From NCBI GenBank assembly GCA_942491525.1, contig CALOBW010000039.1, positions 1-64,000 on the forward strand: DNA of 64,000 nucleotides. Direction: 5' to 3'. This DNA comes from CAYWBU01 sp942491525 (GTDB lineage: Bacteria; Desulfobacterota; Desulfomonilia; UBA1062). The position numbers and the translations under genes are program-made. Position 1 is the first letter of the stretch. Each line of letters opens with the position of its first letter. The notes beneath the pieces were generated by a model. The model ran no database searches and had not been told where the DNA came from. It was given only the letters and a program-made list of their open reading frames with translations. Below are positions 54,859-62,811 of the stretch, piece after piece.

Positions 54859-56070
54859 ATGAACGGAACAAAGATTAAATTTGAAGATGGAAAGCTGCTT
54901 GTACCCAATGATCCCATCATTCCCTTTATCGAGGGTGATGGCATCGGCCCGGATATTTGGAAGGCCACCCAGACTGTACTGGATGCAGCTGTTGAGAAGG
55001 CCTACGGCGGCGTCAAGAAGATCTCCTGGATGGAGATCTATGCCGGTGAGAAAGCCAATCAGAAGTTTGGCACCTACCTGCCCGATGAGACCGTTGATGC
55101 GATCCGCGACTACATTGTCAGCATCAAGGGTCCGCTGACCACGCCGGTGGGCGGCGGTATCCGCAGCCTCAATGTTACCCTGCGTCAGGTCCTCGATCTT
55201 TACGCCTGCGTGCGTCCGGTGCGCTACTACACCGGCACGCCTTCGCCGGTCAAGGAGCCCCAGCTGGTAGACGTGACCGTCTTCCGTGAGAACACCGAGG
55301 ATGTCTACTCCGGTATCGAGTGGCAGCAGGGCACCGACGAGGTCAAGAAGGTCATCGAATTTCTTAAAAGTATGGGCAAGGAAGTGCGTGCAGATTCGGG
55401 CATCGGCGTTAAACCGATCTCCATCACCGGCACCAAGCGCCTGGTCAAGATGGCCATCGAGTTTGCCATCAAGCACAACAAGCGGGTTGTGACCCTCGTG
55501 CACAAGGGCAACATCATGAAGTTCACCGAGGGCGCCTTTAAGGAGTGGGGCTATGAGCTGGCCAGAGAGGAGTTCGGTGATGTCACGATCAGTGAGGCCG
55601 AGCTCTGGGAGAAGTATGACGGTCAGTTGCCCGAGGGCAAGATCCTGATCAATGACCGCATCGCCGACGCCATGTTCCAGCAGCTGCTGCTGAGACCCGA
55701 AGAGTATGACGTGCTGGCCGTTCCCAACCTCAACGGCGACTACCTCTCCGATGCCCTGGCTGCTCAGGTCGGCGGCCTCGGCATGGCTCCGGGCGCCAAC
55801 ATCGGCATGCCGGTGGCCTGCTTTGAGGCTACCCACGGCACTGCACCCAAGTATGCCGGTCAGGACAAGGTCAATCCCGGTTCTCTGATGCTCTCCGGTG
55901 CCATGCTGCTGGATCATTTGGGCTGGGTCGAGGCCGGACAGATGGTGCGCAACGGCCTGGAGACCGCCATCAGCGACAAACAGGTTACCTATGATCTGGA
56001 ACGTCAGATGGATGGCGCAACGCTGCTGAAGTGCTCCGAGTTTGCCCAGGCGATTGTTGCCAGGATGTAG
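54859..56070 (+). CDS. icd: isocitrate dehydrogenase (NADP type)
   Basis: A 403-residue homodimeric IDH. Substrate residues appear in GGIRSLNVTLRQ (the Ser that is phosphorylated in E. coli, Asn and Arg). The nucleotide site follows in TEGAFKEWGYE and GTAPKYAGQDKVNPGS, the latter with the Lys/Tyr pattern of NADP enzymes. DRIADAMFQQLL carries the metal-binding Asp region. It oxidises isocitrate to 2-oxoglutarate in the TCA cycle. It has a ribosome site (GGTGGAG) and its own terminator. Confidence 0.95.
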   Translation: MNGTKIKFEDGKLLVPNDPIIPFIEGDGIGPDIWKATQTVLDAAVEKAYGGVKKISWMEIYAGEKANQKFGTYLPDETVDAIRDYIVSIKGPLTTPVGGGIRSLNVTLRQVLDLYACVRPVRYYTGTPSPVKEPQLVDVTVFRENTEDVYSGIEWQQGTDEVKKVIEFLKSMGKEVRADSGIGVKPISITGTKRLVKMAIEFAIKHNKRVVTLVHKGNIMKFTEGAFKEWGYELAREEFGDVTISEAELWEKYDGQLPEGKILINDRIADAMFQQLLLRPEEYDVLAVPNLNGDYLSDALAAQVGGLGMAPGANIGMPVACFEATHGTAPKYAGQDKVNPGSLMLSGAMLLDHLGWVEAGQMVRNGLETAISDKQVTYDLERQMDGATLLKCSEFAQAIVARM

Positions 56071-56085
56071 GGTTGATCAGATAAT

Positions 56086-56118
56086 AAAAAAGCCCGGCCG
56101 CTTGGCCGGGCTTTTTTT
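56086..56118. terminator. strong intrinsic terminator between icd and the LapA-like gene
   Basis: GCCCGGCC (56092-56099) and GGCCGGGC (56104-56111) form a perfect stem with loop GCTT, flanked by A6 and T7. It works in both directions for the converging genes. Confidence 0.93.
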
Positions 56119-56135
56119 GTTTAAAATAAGTTAAT

Positions 56136-56348
56136 TCAGTCTTTCTTCTTGCCCCAGAGATAGCCGATTGTCAGACCGATAGCGAAGACAAACGAGATCA
56201 CGATCCATTTGGGTCCGCTGAAGATGGTCCAGACCAGAAACTGGAATGATGTCTGCTCAAAGTTCTGCAGAATAAAGATAAAACCGAATGCAACCGCCAG
56301 TGCGGTCAGAATCAGTGTTGCTTTGCCCTTTGTGCTGTCTAAATCCAT
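56136..56348 (-). CDS. LapA/DUF1049-like small membrane protein
   Basis: A 70-residue protein with two transmembrane helices (about residues 10-28 and 44-64) separated by NFEQTSFQFLVWTIF, and a basic end GKKKD. This is the hairpin layout of the LapA (lipopolysaccharide assembly A) domain, which in E. coli helps regulate LPS synthesis. The ATG has a GGAG-like site upstream. It is transcribed alone, ending at the bidirectional terminator. Confidence 0.8.
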   Translation of the reverse strand: MDLDSTKGKATLILTALAVAFGFIFILQNFEQTSFQFLVWTIFSGPKWIVISFVFAIGLTIGYLWGKKKD

Positions 56349-56412
56349 GATAATCTCCGCTTAATTAATGGGGGTTATATTGCATGCAGCGTGATTGCCT
56401 GTCAATAAATCT

Positions 56413-57567
56413 CTATTGTACGTAGAGAATGAAGCCGCACAGATGACGTCCCTCGGGGTGTGATACCCGGTAGGGGAAGTCGGCGGGCTGCTGAATTGTA
56501 TCGACAACCTGGACTTCGCGGCCGGCCACATAGGCGGCTTTGCTCAGAATCCGCATAAAGCTCTTGACGTCCAGCTGGGTCTGCAGGGCCATGCTGGTGA
56601 AGAGGTAGCCGCCTTTGCTGACCACTTTGAGTGCGGCGCTGTTGAGCTTGACGTAGTCCTCGGCTTCGCTGTGCGGCGGCGGGTCCAGCACCACGATATC
56701 GAAGTGATCGCTGTTCTTGCTCAGGAAGCGGGCCGCATCGGCCTTTTCATGCTGCCAGCGGGAGGAGTCAATCTGGTTGAGTTCCATATTGCGCTTGACG
56801 CTCAGCTGGGTCGGTGCCGATGTATCGACGCAAGTCGCTGATTTGGCCCCGCCCTTGAGGGCATGAACCGCAAAACTGGCTCCACCGCAGAAGAGGTCGA
56901 GGACGGTTTTGTCCTGTGCCATCTCCATCAGGCGACGGCGGGTAGCGCGCTGGTCGATGTAGTGGCCGGTCCGGTCGCCGGTGAAGATGTCAACGGCCAG
57001 CTGCAGGCCGTTTTCATTGATCACAACTTCGCCGTTTTCGCGCTGACCGCACAGGGGGCCGCTTTCGGGCATCAGGCGCTCGGCCTTGCGGGAACGCATG
57101 TCTGAACGTTCGTGGATGTAGGCGCCCGGGAAGAGCTCTTCAAAGATCGAGATGATCTCATCCTTGAACTGTTCCATGCCGGGGCAGCCGAACTGCAGGA
57201 CAACCGTTTCCGCGTAGCGGTCAGCCACCAGGCCGGGCAGGAAGTCGCCTTCGGCATTCACCAGGCGGTAGCAGTTGGTGTCGCTGCTGATCAGGCCCTT
57301 GCGCATCTCGATGGCGGCTTTGATCCTGCGCATGAAGAAGTCGCGGTCAATGCTCTCCTTATTGAGGGTCAGGAGGCGCACTGCAATCTGGGCGTAGGGA
57401 TTGTACAGGCCCAGGCAGACGAAACGTCCCTTATCATTGATCACGCGGCAGAGGCCGGTGTTGTCGTCGTCGGAACCGGTTACCTCATCAATGGCCCCGG
57501 CAAAAACCCAGGGGTGCCCGTTGAAGAGGTGCAGATGTTTTTTCTCTTTTAGCTTTACAATTAACAT
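56413..57567 (-). CDS. class I rRNA large-subunit methyltransferase (RlmI-like)
   Basis: A 384-residue protein. An N-terminal PUA-like domain (HLFNGHPWVFAGAIDEV) is followed by an RNA-binding middle segment (DGDFLPGLVADRY-type) and a Rossmann methyltransferase domain with TVLDLFCGGASFAVHAL and VLDPPPHS. RlmI methylates C5 of a cytosine in 23S rRNA; the precise target here is not certain. It is followed (upstream on this strand) by mobB with a 39-base gap, so the two may be co-transcribed. Confidence 0.88.
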   Translation of the reverse strand: MLIVKLKEKKHLHLFNGHPWVFAGAIDEVTGSDDDNTGLCRVINDKGRFVCLGLYNPYAQIAVRLLTLNKESIDRDFFMRRIKAAIEMRKGLISSDTNCYRLVNAEGDFLPGLVADRYAETVVLQFGCPGMEQFKDEIISIFEELFPGAYIHERSDMRSRKAERLMPESGPLCGQRENGEVVINENGLQLAVDIFTGDRTGHYIDQRATRRRLMEMAQDKTVLDLFCGGASFAVHALKGGAKSATCVDTSAPTQLSVKRNMELNQIDSSRWQHEKADAARFLSKNSDHFDIVVLDPPPHSEAEDYVKLNSAALKVVSKGGYLFTSMALQTQLDVKSFMRILSKAAYVAGREVQVVDTIQQPADFPYRVSHPEGRHLCGFILYVQ

Positions 57568-57606
57568 AGGCTTGAGCCTTTATCACAGTTTTTTGCCCTG
57601 CGCCAG

Positions 57607-58083
57607 CTATGTTTGGAGCAGGTCGCAGAGGGTCTCGATATCTTCAAAAGAGTAACGCGGCACGGGGCAGTCGGCAATGGGCAGCCGGCTGACAACGGCC
57701 AGGAAGTTTCCGGGTTTATCCAGGCAGAGGGGGCGCTCATAGAGGTCGTCATTAAAGACCTCAATCTTGGGGAAGGGGCCCTGTTTGAAACCCTCCACCA
57801 GTACAATGTCCATCTCAAAGCCGGCCAGGTTCAGCAGCTGTTCCAGGTTGACCGGGCTGTTCTGCTGCAGCTGCAGGATGCCGCCGTCGCTGAAGCCGAT
57901 AACCCGGTCGGCTCCGTGCTTGCTGAAAGAAGCGGTATCCTTGTTCTCGACCGGATTGATATGCTGGCCATGCTTGAGGGCGGCAACTTTTAATCCCCGC
58001 CTTTTGAGGGCGGGGATCAGTTTTTCTATCAGGTAGGTTTTGCCGCTGTTCTGGCCCTGGGCCACAAAGCTTATGATCTGCAT
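57607..58083 (-). CDS. mobB: molybdopterin-guanine dinucleotide biosynthesis protein B
   Basis: A 158-residue P-loop protein with Walker A GQNSGKT at residues 9-16, KVAALKHGQH (the MobB-specific loop near 33-42) and VLVEGFKQGPFPKIEV (about 95-110). It assists MobA in attaching GMP to molybdopterin. It starts inside the last codons of fliW (13-base overlap), a curious pairing of a flagellar gene with a cofactor gene. No mobA is in the window. Confidence 0.87.
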   Translation of the reverse strand: MQIISFVAQGQNSGKTYLIEKLIPALKRRGLKVAALKHGQHINPVENKDTASFSKHGADRVIGFSDGGILQLQQNSPVNLEQLLNLAGFEMDIVLVEGFKQGPFPKIEVFNDDLYERPLCLDKPGNFLAVVSRLPIADCPVPRYSFEDIETLCDLLQT

Positions 58084-58523
58084 TCAGTGGCTTTGTTCTC
58101 AGCGATGACCGGGTGGCGGTGCGAGAACTGGCCGGAGGTGGAGATGATCTGCACGGCCTGGCGCTTCTTGGTATGGATTACAATCGGTCCCAGCAGGTTG
58201 ATGGTCATCTTCTCAGGCTGGTTCTGGGGTACGGTCACGATGCAGAGCAGTTCGAGGTCGGATTCGTCATGGGCCTTAAGATCCTTGACGGTATCCTCAT
58301 CGATGTCGATGGTGTAGTTGTCGACCACCAGCGTGGGATCCATGGTCACAAAGGCCAACTCGCCGTCCGAGACGCTCTGCAGCCAGAAGAAGGGAGAGTC
58401 TTCGCTGTGCGGGAAGAGGATAAAATCCTTCTGGTCAGAGAAGCCCAGAATGCCTTTGGGAAAATGGATGATCTTATCGTCCTGGATTTTGATCTTGCCG
58501 AATCGTAGTGTTTCTAGTTCCAA
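58071..58523 (-). CDS. fliW: flagellar assembly factor FliW
   Basis: A 150-residue FliW: KIIHFPKGILGF, FFWLQSVSDGELAFVTMDP and TINLLGPIVIHTKKRQAVQII are the conserved blocks. It binds flagellin and, where present, antagonises CsrA to couple flagellin synthesis to assembly. csrA normally follows; here mobB takes that place. It lies 12 bases after flgL and is co-directional. Confidence 0.92.
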   Translation of the reverse strand: MELETLRFGKIKIQDDKIIHFPKGILGFSDQKDFILFPHSEDSPFFWLQSVSDGELAFVTMDPTLVVDNYTIDIDEDTVKDLKAHDESDLELLCIVTVPQNQPEKMTINLLGPIVIHTKKRQAVQIISTSGQFSHRHPVIAENKATECRS

Positions 58524-58535
58524 TGTTCTCTCCTC

Positions 58536-59624
58536 TTATACATAATCAACAAGACTTAAGCTTGTAATCATAGATGCGCTCTTGAGAGCGGCCTGGTAGA
58601 TGGTCTCCTGGTTGCCCAGGTCGGTAATGGCCTCGGCGTAGTCCAGGTCCTCAATTTGTGAGACCCGCGCCTTGGTGTCAACCTCTGATCTGGCGGTTGT
58701 GGCGGCCGTGTTCTCCAGCCGGTTGAGGCGGGCGCCGATGCTGGCCATGTTGTTGTTGAGATGCACGCTGGCATTCTCCAGGGCGGGTAGCGCGTTCTGG
58801 ATGCCGCTCTGATCGTTGTTGCGCAGGTTAAGTTCGAGGTTGATCAGGGCCATATAGACGTCGCCGCCGCCATCTCTGAAGAGGTCGCTGCCGGGCAGGT
58901 TGACTTCAATGTTGTCGGTCTTGCTGACCCTGACTGAGAAGTTGTCATCGTTGCCCTGGTAGTGGGTCGTCCACTGGGTGCCGTTGTAGACATGGATCTC
59001 ATTGGTGTCGCCGGCACGCACGGAGGTGCCGGCGGCCGGCAGGCCGTCATCCTGCCAGGCGGCGCCGTCCCAGCGGTAGATGTGGCTGTCGTCTGTGTCG
59101 ATATACCTGTCACCGGTGGAGGGTGTCCCCGGCGGGGTGGCGGCAACCGTGGCGACATCGCCGTCCCAGTAATCAAGATCTATGGCCTGGAAGGGCGGTG
59201 TCTGGGTGCGGGTGCCGCCGAACATGTACTTGTTGCCGTATTTGGAGTTGGCCAGGGTGCCCAGCTGCAGGCGCAGCTGCTTGATCTCCTCGGCGGCGCC
59301 CTCGCGAGTATCGGCAGAGGCGGTTGCTGAGGCTTCCTTGACTGCCAGTTCGGTGGCGCGGGCCAGCAGGCCGTCGGCTTCGCTGATGACTGATTCGGTG
59401 CGTGAGAGCCAGCCAGAGGCCTGGTTGATGGTCTTCTGAAACTGGTCGAACGAGTTCAGTTCGGTGCGGTAGATCAGCACGCTGGACATGCCGACCGGAT
59501 CTTCCGACGGGCGGTCGATGCGCTTGCCGGATGAGATCTGGCTGTTGAGCCTGAAGAGCTTCTCGGTGTTATCATTGAGATCTCTTACAACCTGGTCATA
59601 TAGCATCCTGTTGCTTATTCTCAT
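58536..59624 (-). CDS. flgL: flagellar hook-associated protein 3
   Basis: A 362-residue FlgL. The flagellin-like N terminus (MRISNRMLYDQVVRDLNDNTEKLFRLNSQISSGKRI) and C terminus (LDYAEAITDLGNQETIYQAALKSASMI) form the coiled D0/D1 core. YMFGGTRT near 135 is typical. Between about residues 158 and 220 an insertion contains GTPSTGDRYI, IYRWDGAAWQ and VYNGTQW, like motifs of phage tail proteins. It connects hook to filament and is exported by the flagellar type III system. AAGGA precedes the ATG. Confidence 0.92.
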   Translation of the reverse strand: MRISNRMLYDQVVRDLNDNTEKLFRLNSQISSGKRIDRPSEDPVGMSSVLIYRTELNSFDQFQKTINQASGWLSRTESVISEADGLLARATELAVKEASATASADTREGAAEEIKQLRLQLGTLANSKYGNKYMFGGTRTQTPPFQAIDLDYWDGDVATVAATPPGTPSTGDRYIDTDDSHIYRWDGAAWQDDGLPAAGTSVRAGDTNEIHVYNGTQWTTHYQGNDDNFSVRVSKTDNIEVNLPGSDLFRDGGGDVYMALINLELNLRNNDQSGIQNALPALENASVHLNNNMASIGARLNRLENTAATTARSEVDTKARVSQIEDLDYAEAITDLGNQETIYQAALKSASMITSLSLVDYV

Positions 59625-59678
59625 GATTCTATCCTTATCGGCATTTGTTAGTGATGCTTGATATGCAAGTAGCCTGCC

Positions 59679-59702
59679 ATTGGGCCTGTTTCAAGGCCCA
59701 AT
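59679..59702. terminator. hairpin between the amidohydrolase gene and flgL
   Basis: ATTGGGCCT (59679-59687) pairs perfectly with AGGCCCAAT (59694-59702), with a 6-base loop. It sits about 45-68 bases downstream of the amidohydrolase stop on the minus strand. No T run follows on either strand, so termination is uncertain. Confidence 0.4.
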
Positions 59703-59746
59703 CGGCCCCTGGCTCAGGGCTGGTGTCCGATGCGGCACACTTTACC

Positions 59747-61030
59747 TCAGGCTGCGGCAATTTTTCGCTGGAACCGCCGGCACTCCTTGAGCAGGGCCTC
59801 TTCATCTATAGTAAGGGCCTTGAAGTTGCGTACAACCAGCTGGCCGTTGATCACCACATGTTTGGCGTTGGGGCCCGATGCCGAGTAGACCACCTGCGAG
59901 ACCGGATTGTGAATCGGCACCAGGTTGGGGGAGTCGCCGTCCAGGACGACGATGTCAGCCGGCATGCCGGCCTCCAGGGCTCCGCCGTTAAAACCGAGGG
60001 CCCGCGCACCGTTTGCGGTGGCCATCTGCAGGGTGGTACAGGCGTCCACCACGGTGGGATCGAGGGTGATGACCTTGTGCAGGGTGGCCACCGAGGCCAT
60101 CTCTTCGAGCAGGTCGAGGTTGTTGTTGCTGGCGCAGCCGTCGGTGCCGAGGGCGACATTGATGCCGGCCTCGAGCATCTGGGGCACGGGCGCGATGCCC
60201 GAGGAGAGCTTCATGTTGCTCTCGGCGTTGTGGGCCACCGAAACTTTGCGCTCGGCCAGCAGTTCAATATCGCTCTCGCTGAGTACAACGCAGTGGGCCG
60301 CCAGGGTGCGCTCGCTGAGGCAGCCCAGCGAGTCCAGATAGGCCACCGGCGACATGCCGCGCTCCGTGCTGATCTGATCCACTTCAAACTGGGTTTCGCT
60401 GAGGTGAATCTGGAAGGGCAGGTCATACTTGCGGGCCAGCTCGGCCGCCGAACTCAGAATTTCCGGGGTGCAGGTGTAGGCGGCGTGCGGGAAGACAGTC
60501 GGTTTGACCAGTTCGTCATTCAGCCAGCGCTTGATGAAGGCCTCGGAGTGCTCGATGGTCTGGGTCGGGTCGCTGTTGGAGGGGGTCGGAAACTGCAGGA
60601 TGCCTTCGCCCAGCCAGGCGCGCATGCCGGCCTCTTTGGCGGCTCTGCCGACCTGGTCCTCGAAGAAGTAGCCGTCGCAGAAGGCAGTGGTGCCGGAGCG
60701 GATCATCTCCCAGCAGGCCAGCAGGGAGCCGATGTAGACAAACTCATCGTCCACATGTTTGGCCTCGGCCGGGAAGATGTGCTCATTGAGCCAGGTCATG
60801 AGCGGCAGGTCGTCGGCCATGCCCCTGAAGAGGGTCATGGGCGCATGGGTATGGGTGTTGATCAGGCCGGGCATGACGATGTCGTGGCGGCCGCCCAGGA
60901 TTTCGATTTCGGCGGGGCGCTCGGGGGTGATGGCTTCAATGGTCTTGCCAGAGACAATGACATAGTGGTCGGTCACGATCTCGTTGGCATTTTTGATGAC
61001 ATAGCCTCCGTGGATGGCAAATTTCTGCAT
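59747..61030 (-). CDS. MtaD/TrzA-family amidohydrolase (5-methylthioadenosine/S-adenosylhomocysteine deaminase-like)
   Basis: A 427-residue metal-dependent amidohydrolase. The HxH metal motif is in INTHTHAPMTLFRG (about residue 58), a His in LAAHCVVL (about 240) and an Asp in LGTDGCASNNNLDLL (about 285) complete the site, and AHNAESNMKL is typical of MtaD. It would deaminate methylthioadenosine, SAH or adenosine in S-adenosylmethionine salvage. recR starts 11 bases upstream on the same strand. The long opposite-strand reading frame here is an artefact of codon bias. Confidence 0.88.
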   Translation of the reverse strand: MQKFAIHGGYVIKNANEIVTDHYVIVSGKTIEAITPERPAEIEILGGRHDIVMPGLINTHTHAPMTLFRGMADDLPLMTWLNEHIFPAEAKHVDDEFVYIGSLLACWEMIRSGTTAFCDGYFFEDQVGRAAKEAGMRAWLGEGILQFPTPSNSDPTQTIEHSEAFIKRWLNDELVKPTVFPHAAYTCTPEILSSAAELARKYDLPFQIHLSETQFEVDQISTERGMSPVAYLDSLGCLSERTLAAHCVVLSESDIELLAERKVSVAHNAESNMKLSSGIAPVPQMLEAGINVALGTDGCASNNNLDLLEEMASVATLHKVITLDPTVVDACTTLQMATANGARALGFNGGALEAGMPADIVVLDGDSPNLVPIHNPVSQVVYSASGPNAKHVVINGQLVVRNFKALTIDEEALLKECRRFQRKIAAA

Positions 61031-61041
61031 TGCAAGCTCCT

Positions 61042-61650
61042 TTAGCCAAAGTTGCGGCGGTAGCGTAGGGCGCTGGCCAGGGTTACCTGATCCATATACT
61101 TCAGTTCGCCGCCCATGGGAATGCCCGATGCGATGCGGCTGACCTGCACCTTGAGGCCGCTCTGGCGTATGATTTTATGAATGTAGTGGGAGGTGCCCTC
61201 GCCGTCGACCGACGGGTTGGTGCCCACGACCACTTCGCGAATGTTGCCGGCCCGCAGGCGGGCTATGAGCTGGGGCAGCTTGATGTCGTCGGGGCCGATG
61301 CCGTTGATGGGTGAGATCAGGCCGTGCAGCACATGATAGACGCCCTTGTATTCGTGGGCCGATTCCAGGGCCAGCACATCGCTGGGGTCCTCGACCACGC
61401 AGACTATCGATTGGTCGCGGCTGTGGTTTTCGCAGATGCTGCAGCGCTGCTGGTCGGTCAGGTTGAAGCAGATCGGGCAGAGGCGGATCTGGCGTTTGAC
61501 CTGCTGCAGGGCGTGCGCCAGGCTGACCGCCAGGTCGCCGTCATCGCTCAGGATGTGCAGGGCCAGACGGGCGGCAGTCTTCTCGCCGATGCCGGGCAGG
61601 CGCTTGAGTTGGTTGATCAGATCTCTGAGCGGCTTGGGGTAGGCGTCCAT
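61042..61650 (-). CDS. recR: recombination protein RecR
   Basis: A 202-residue RecR. The N-terminal helix-hairpin-helix (LINQLKRLPGIGEKTAARLALHIL) is followed by a Cys4 zinc site (CPICFNLTDQQRCSIC, about residues 57-72), a Toprim domain (VCVVEDPSDVLALE) and the C-terminal Walker B-like loop. It works with RecO (34203) to load RecA at gaps. It lies 1 base after ybaB, the normal ybaB-recR pair. Confidence 0.95.
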   Translation of the reverse strand: MDAYPKPLRDLINQLKRLPGIGEKTAARLALHILSDDGDLAVSLAHALQQVKRQIRLCPICFNLTDQQRCSICENHSRDQSIVCVVEDPSDVLALESAHEYKGVYHVLHGLISPINGIGPDDIKLPQLIARLRAGNIREVVVGTNPSVDGEGTSHYIHKIIRQSGLKVQVSRIASGIPMGGELKYMDQVTLASALRYRRNFG

Positions 61651-61651
61651 A

Positions 61652-61969
61652 TCAGAAGAGGTCGAAGGGCAGCGGCAGGCCGCCGGTGGCCTTTTTCATC
61701 TCTTCGGCGGCCAGCTCCTTGGCTTTGCCTGATGCCTGGTTGACGGCGGCCGTGATCAGATCTTCGAGCATGCCGATGTCGCGGCTGTCCACGCAGATGG
61801 GGTCGAGTTTGATCGATTTGACCTTAAGGTCGCCGCTCATCTCGACCTTGACCATGCCGCCGCCGGCTTCGCCGTACACGGTCTTACCGGCCATGGTGGC
61901 CTGGATCTCTTTGATCTTTCCCTGAATGTTCTGGGCCTGTGAAAGGATGTCGTTAATGTTGAAGTTCAT
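61652..61969 (-). CDS. ybaB: YbaB/EbfC family nucleoid-associated protein
   Basis: A 105-residue DNA-binding protein: ILSQAQNIQGKIKEIQATMAGKTVYGEAGGGMVKVEMSGDLKVKSIKLDP and a C-terminal LPLPFDLF. It forms tweezer-like dimers. The ATG at 61969 gives the family's usual length; an in-frame ATG at 62023 would add 18 unrelated residues. dnaX, which precedes ybaB in many bacteria, is not here; coaX is divergent instead. Confidence 0.92.
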   Translation of the reverse strand: MNFNINDILSQAQNIQGKIKEIQATMAGKTVYGEAGGGMVKVEMSGDLKVKSIKLDPICVDSRDIGMLEDLITAAVNQASGKAKELAAEEMKKATGGLPLPFDLF

Positions 61970-62052
61970 GCACTCTATAAAGCCCAACCGACTGGGCATG
62001 TCAAGATTTTGAAGAGTTGCCATGAGGGGTAGATCTGGTTTAAAACCAGCCT

Positions 62053-62754
62053 ATGCTTGTAATTGACGTGGGCAACACCAGGATTGAGGCCGCCCTGATT
62101 GAAGATTTTGAGATCGGGGCCCGATATGAGTTTGCGACCGGGGACTGCCGGGAGCGGCTTTTGCGCGATGATCTGCGCTCTGAGCGCGCGGTGCTTTCCA
62201 GCGTGCGCAGTGAGATCACCGCGGTGATCCGCGCCGAGGTGAATGATCTGCTGCTGGTTGAGCCGGGCATTGAGCTGGGAATCGGGGTGGATTACCGGTC
62301 GCTGGATACGCTCGGTATGGACCGGCTGGTGGTGGCGGCGGCGGCGCGTCATTTATATGGCGCTCGGGAGCTGATTGTCGCCGATATGGGCACGGCAACC
62401 ACGGTTGATTATCTGAGCGCCGAGGGCGTCTTCAGGGGCGGCGCGATTATGCCCGGCATCCGCAGCGGCTACGCCGGCCTGCTGGCCAGCGCGCCGCAGC
62501 TGCCGGATGTTGAGCTCAGATGGCCCGGGAGCGTTGTCGGGCGTGATACGGCTGAGTGCCTGTGTTCCGGCCTGCTGCTGGGGCATCTGGCCATGCTTGA
62601 TGGCCTGAGTCGCATGATGGCTCAGGGGGCGCAGGTGGTGGTCACCGGCGGCTTGTCGCATCTGCTGGCCGGGAGGCTGCCGGACGGCTATATATGGGAT
62701 GCCGACCTGCTGCTCAAGGGGCTCTATCTTTTGGGAACCCTCAATCGGCATTGA
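62053..62754 (+). CDS. coaX: type III pantothenate kinase
   Basis: A 233-residue ASKHA-fold kinase. Phosphate 1 loop VIDVGNTRIEAAL is at the N terminus, GMDRLVVAAAA near residue 95, phosphate 2 ADMGTATTVDYL near 113, and GGAIMPGIRSGYAGL near 135. It performs the first step of CoA synthesis and, unlike CoaA, is not feedback-inhibited. It is about 20 residues shorter than the usual 255. No clear ribosome site is seen, and it diverges from ybaB with an 83-base gap. Confidence 0.92.
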   Translation: MLVIDVGNTRIEAALIEDFEIGARYEFATGDCRERLLRDDLRSERAVLSSVRSEITAVIRAEVNDLLLVEPGIELGIGVDYRSLDTLGMDRLVVAAAARHLYGARELIVADMGTATTVDYLSAEGVFRGGAIMPGIRSGYAGLLASAPQLPDVELRWPGSVVGRDTAECLCSGLLLGHLAMLDGLSRMMAQGAQVVVTGGLSHLLAGRLPDGYIWDADLLLKGLYLLGTLNRH

Positions 62755-62811
62755 TCTTGCTTCATGGGACCCGTGGCAGTTTGCTGCCAACAATTTTGAC
62801 AGGGTGAAATA

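Noticed and set aside
59625..59645. GCCGATAA upstream of flgL as a sigma-28 promoter
   Set aside because: The match overlaps the AAGGA ribosome site and ends only 10 bases from the start codon, leaving no room for a leader; the -35 partner (TCAA) is imperfect.
59645..61045. A 466-codon plus-strand frame across the amidohydrolase gene
   Set aside because: The minus-strand protein has all the metal-binding motifs of the MtaD family; the plus frame is low-complexity shadow sequence.
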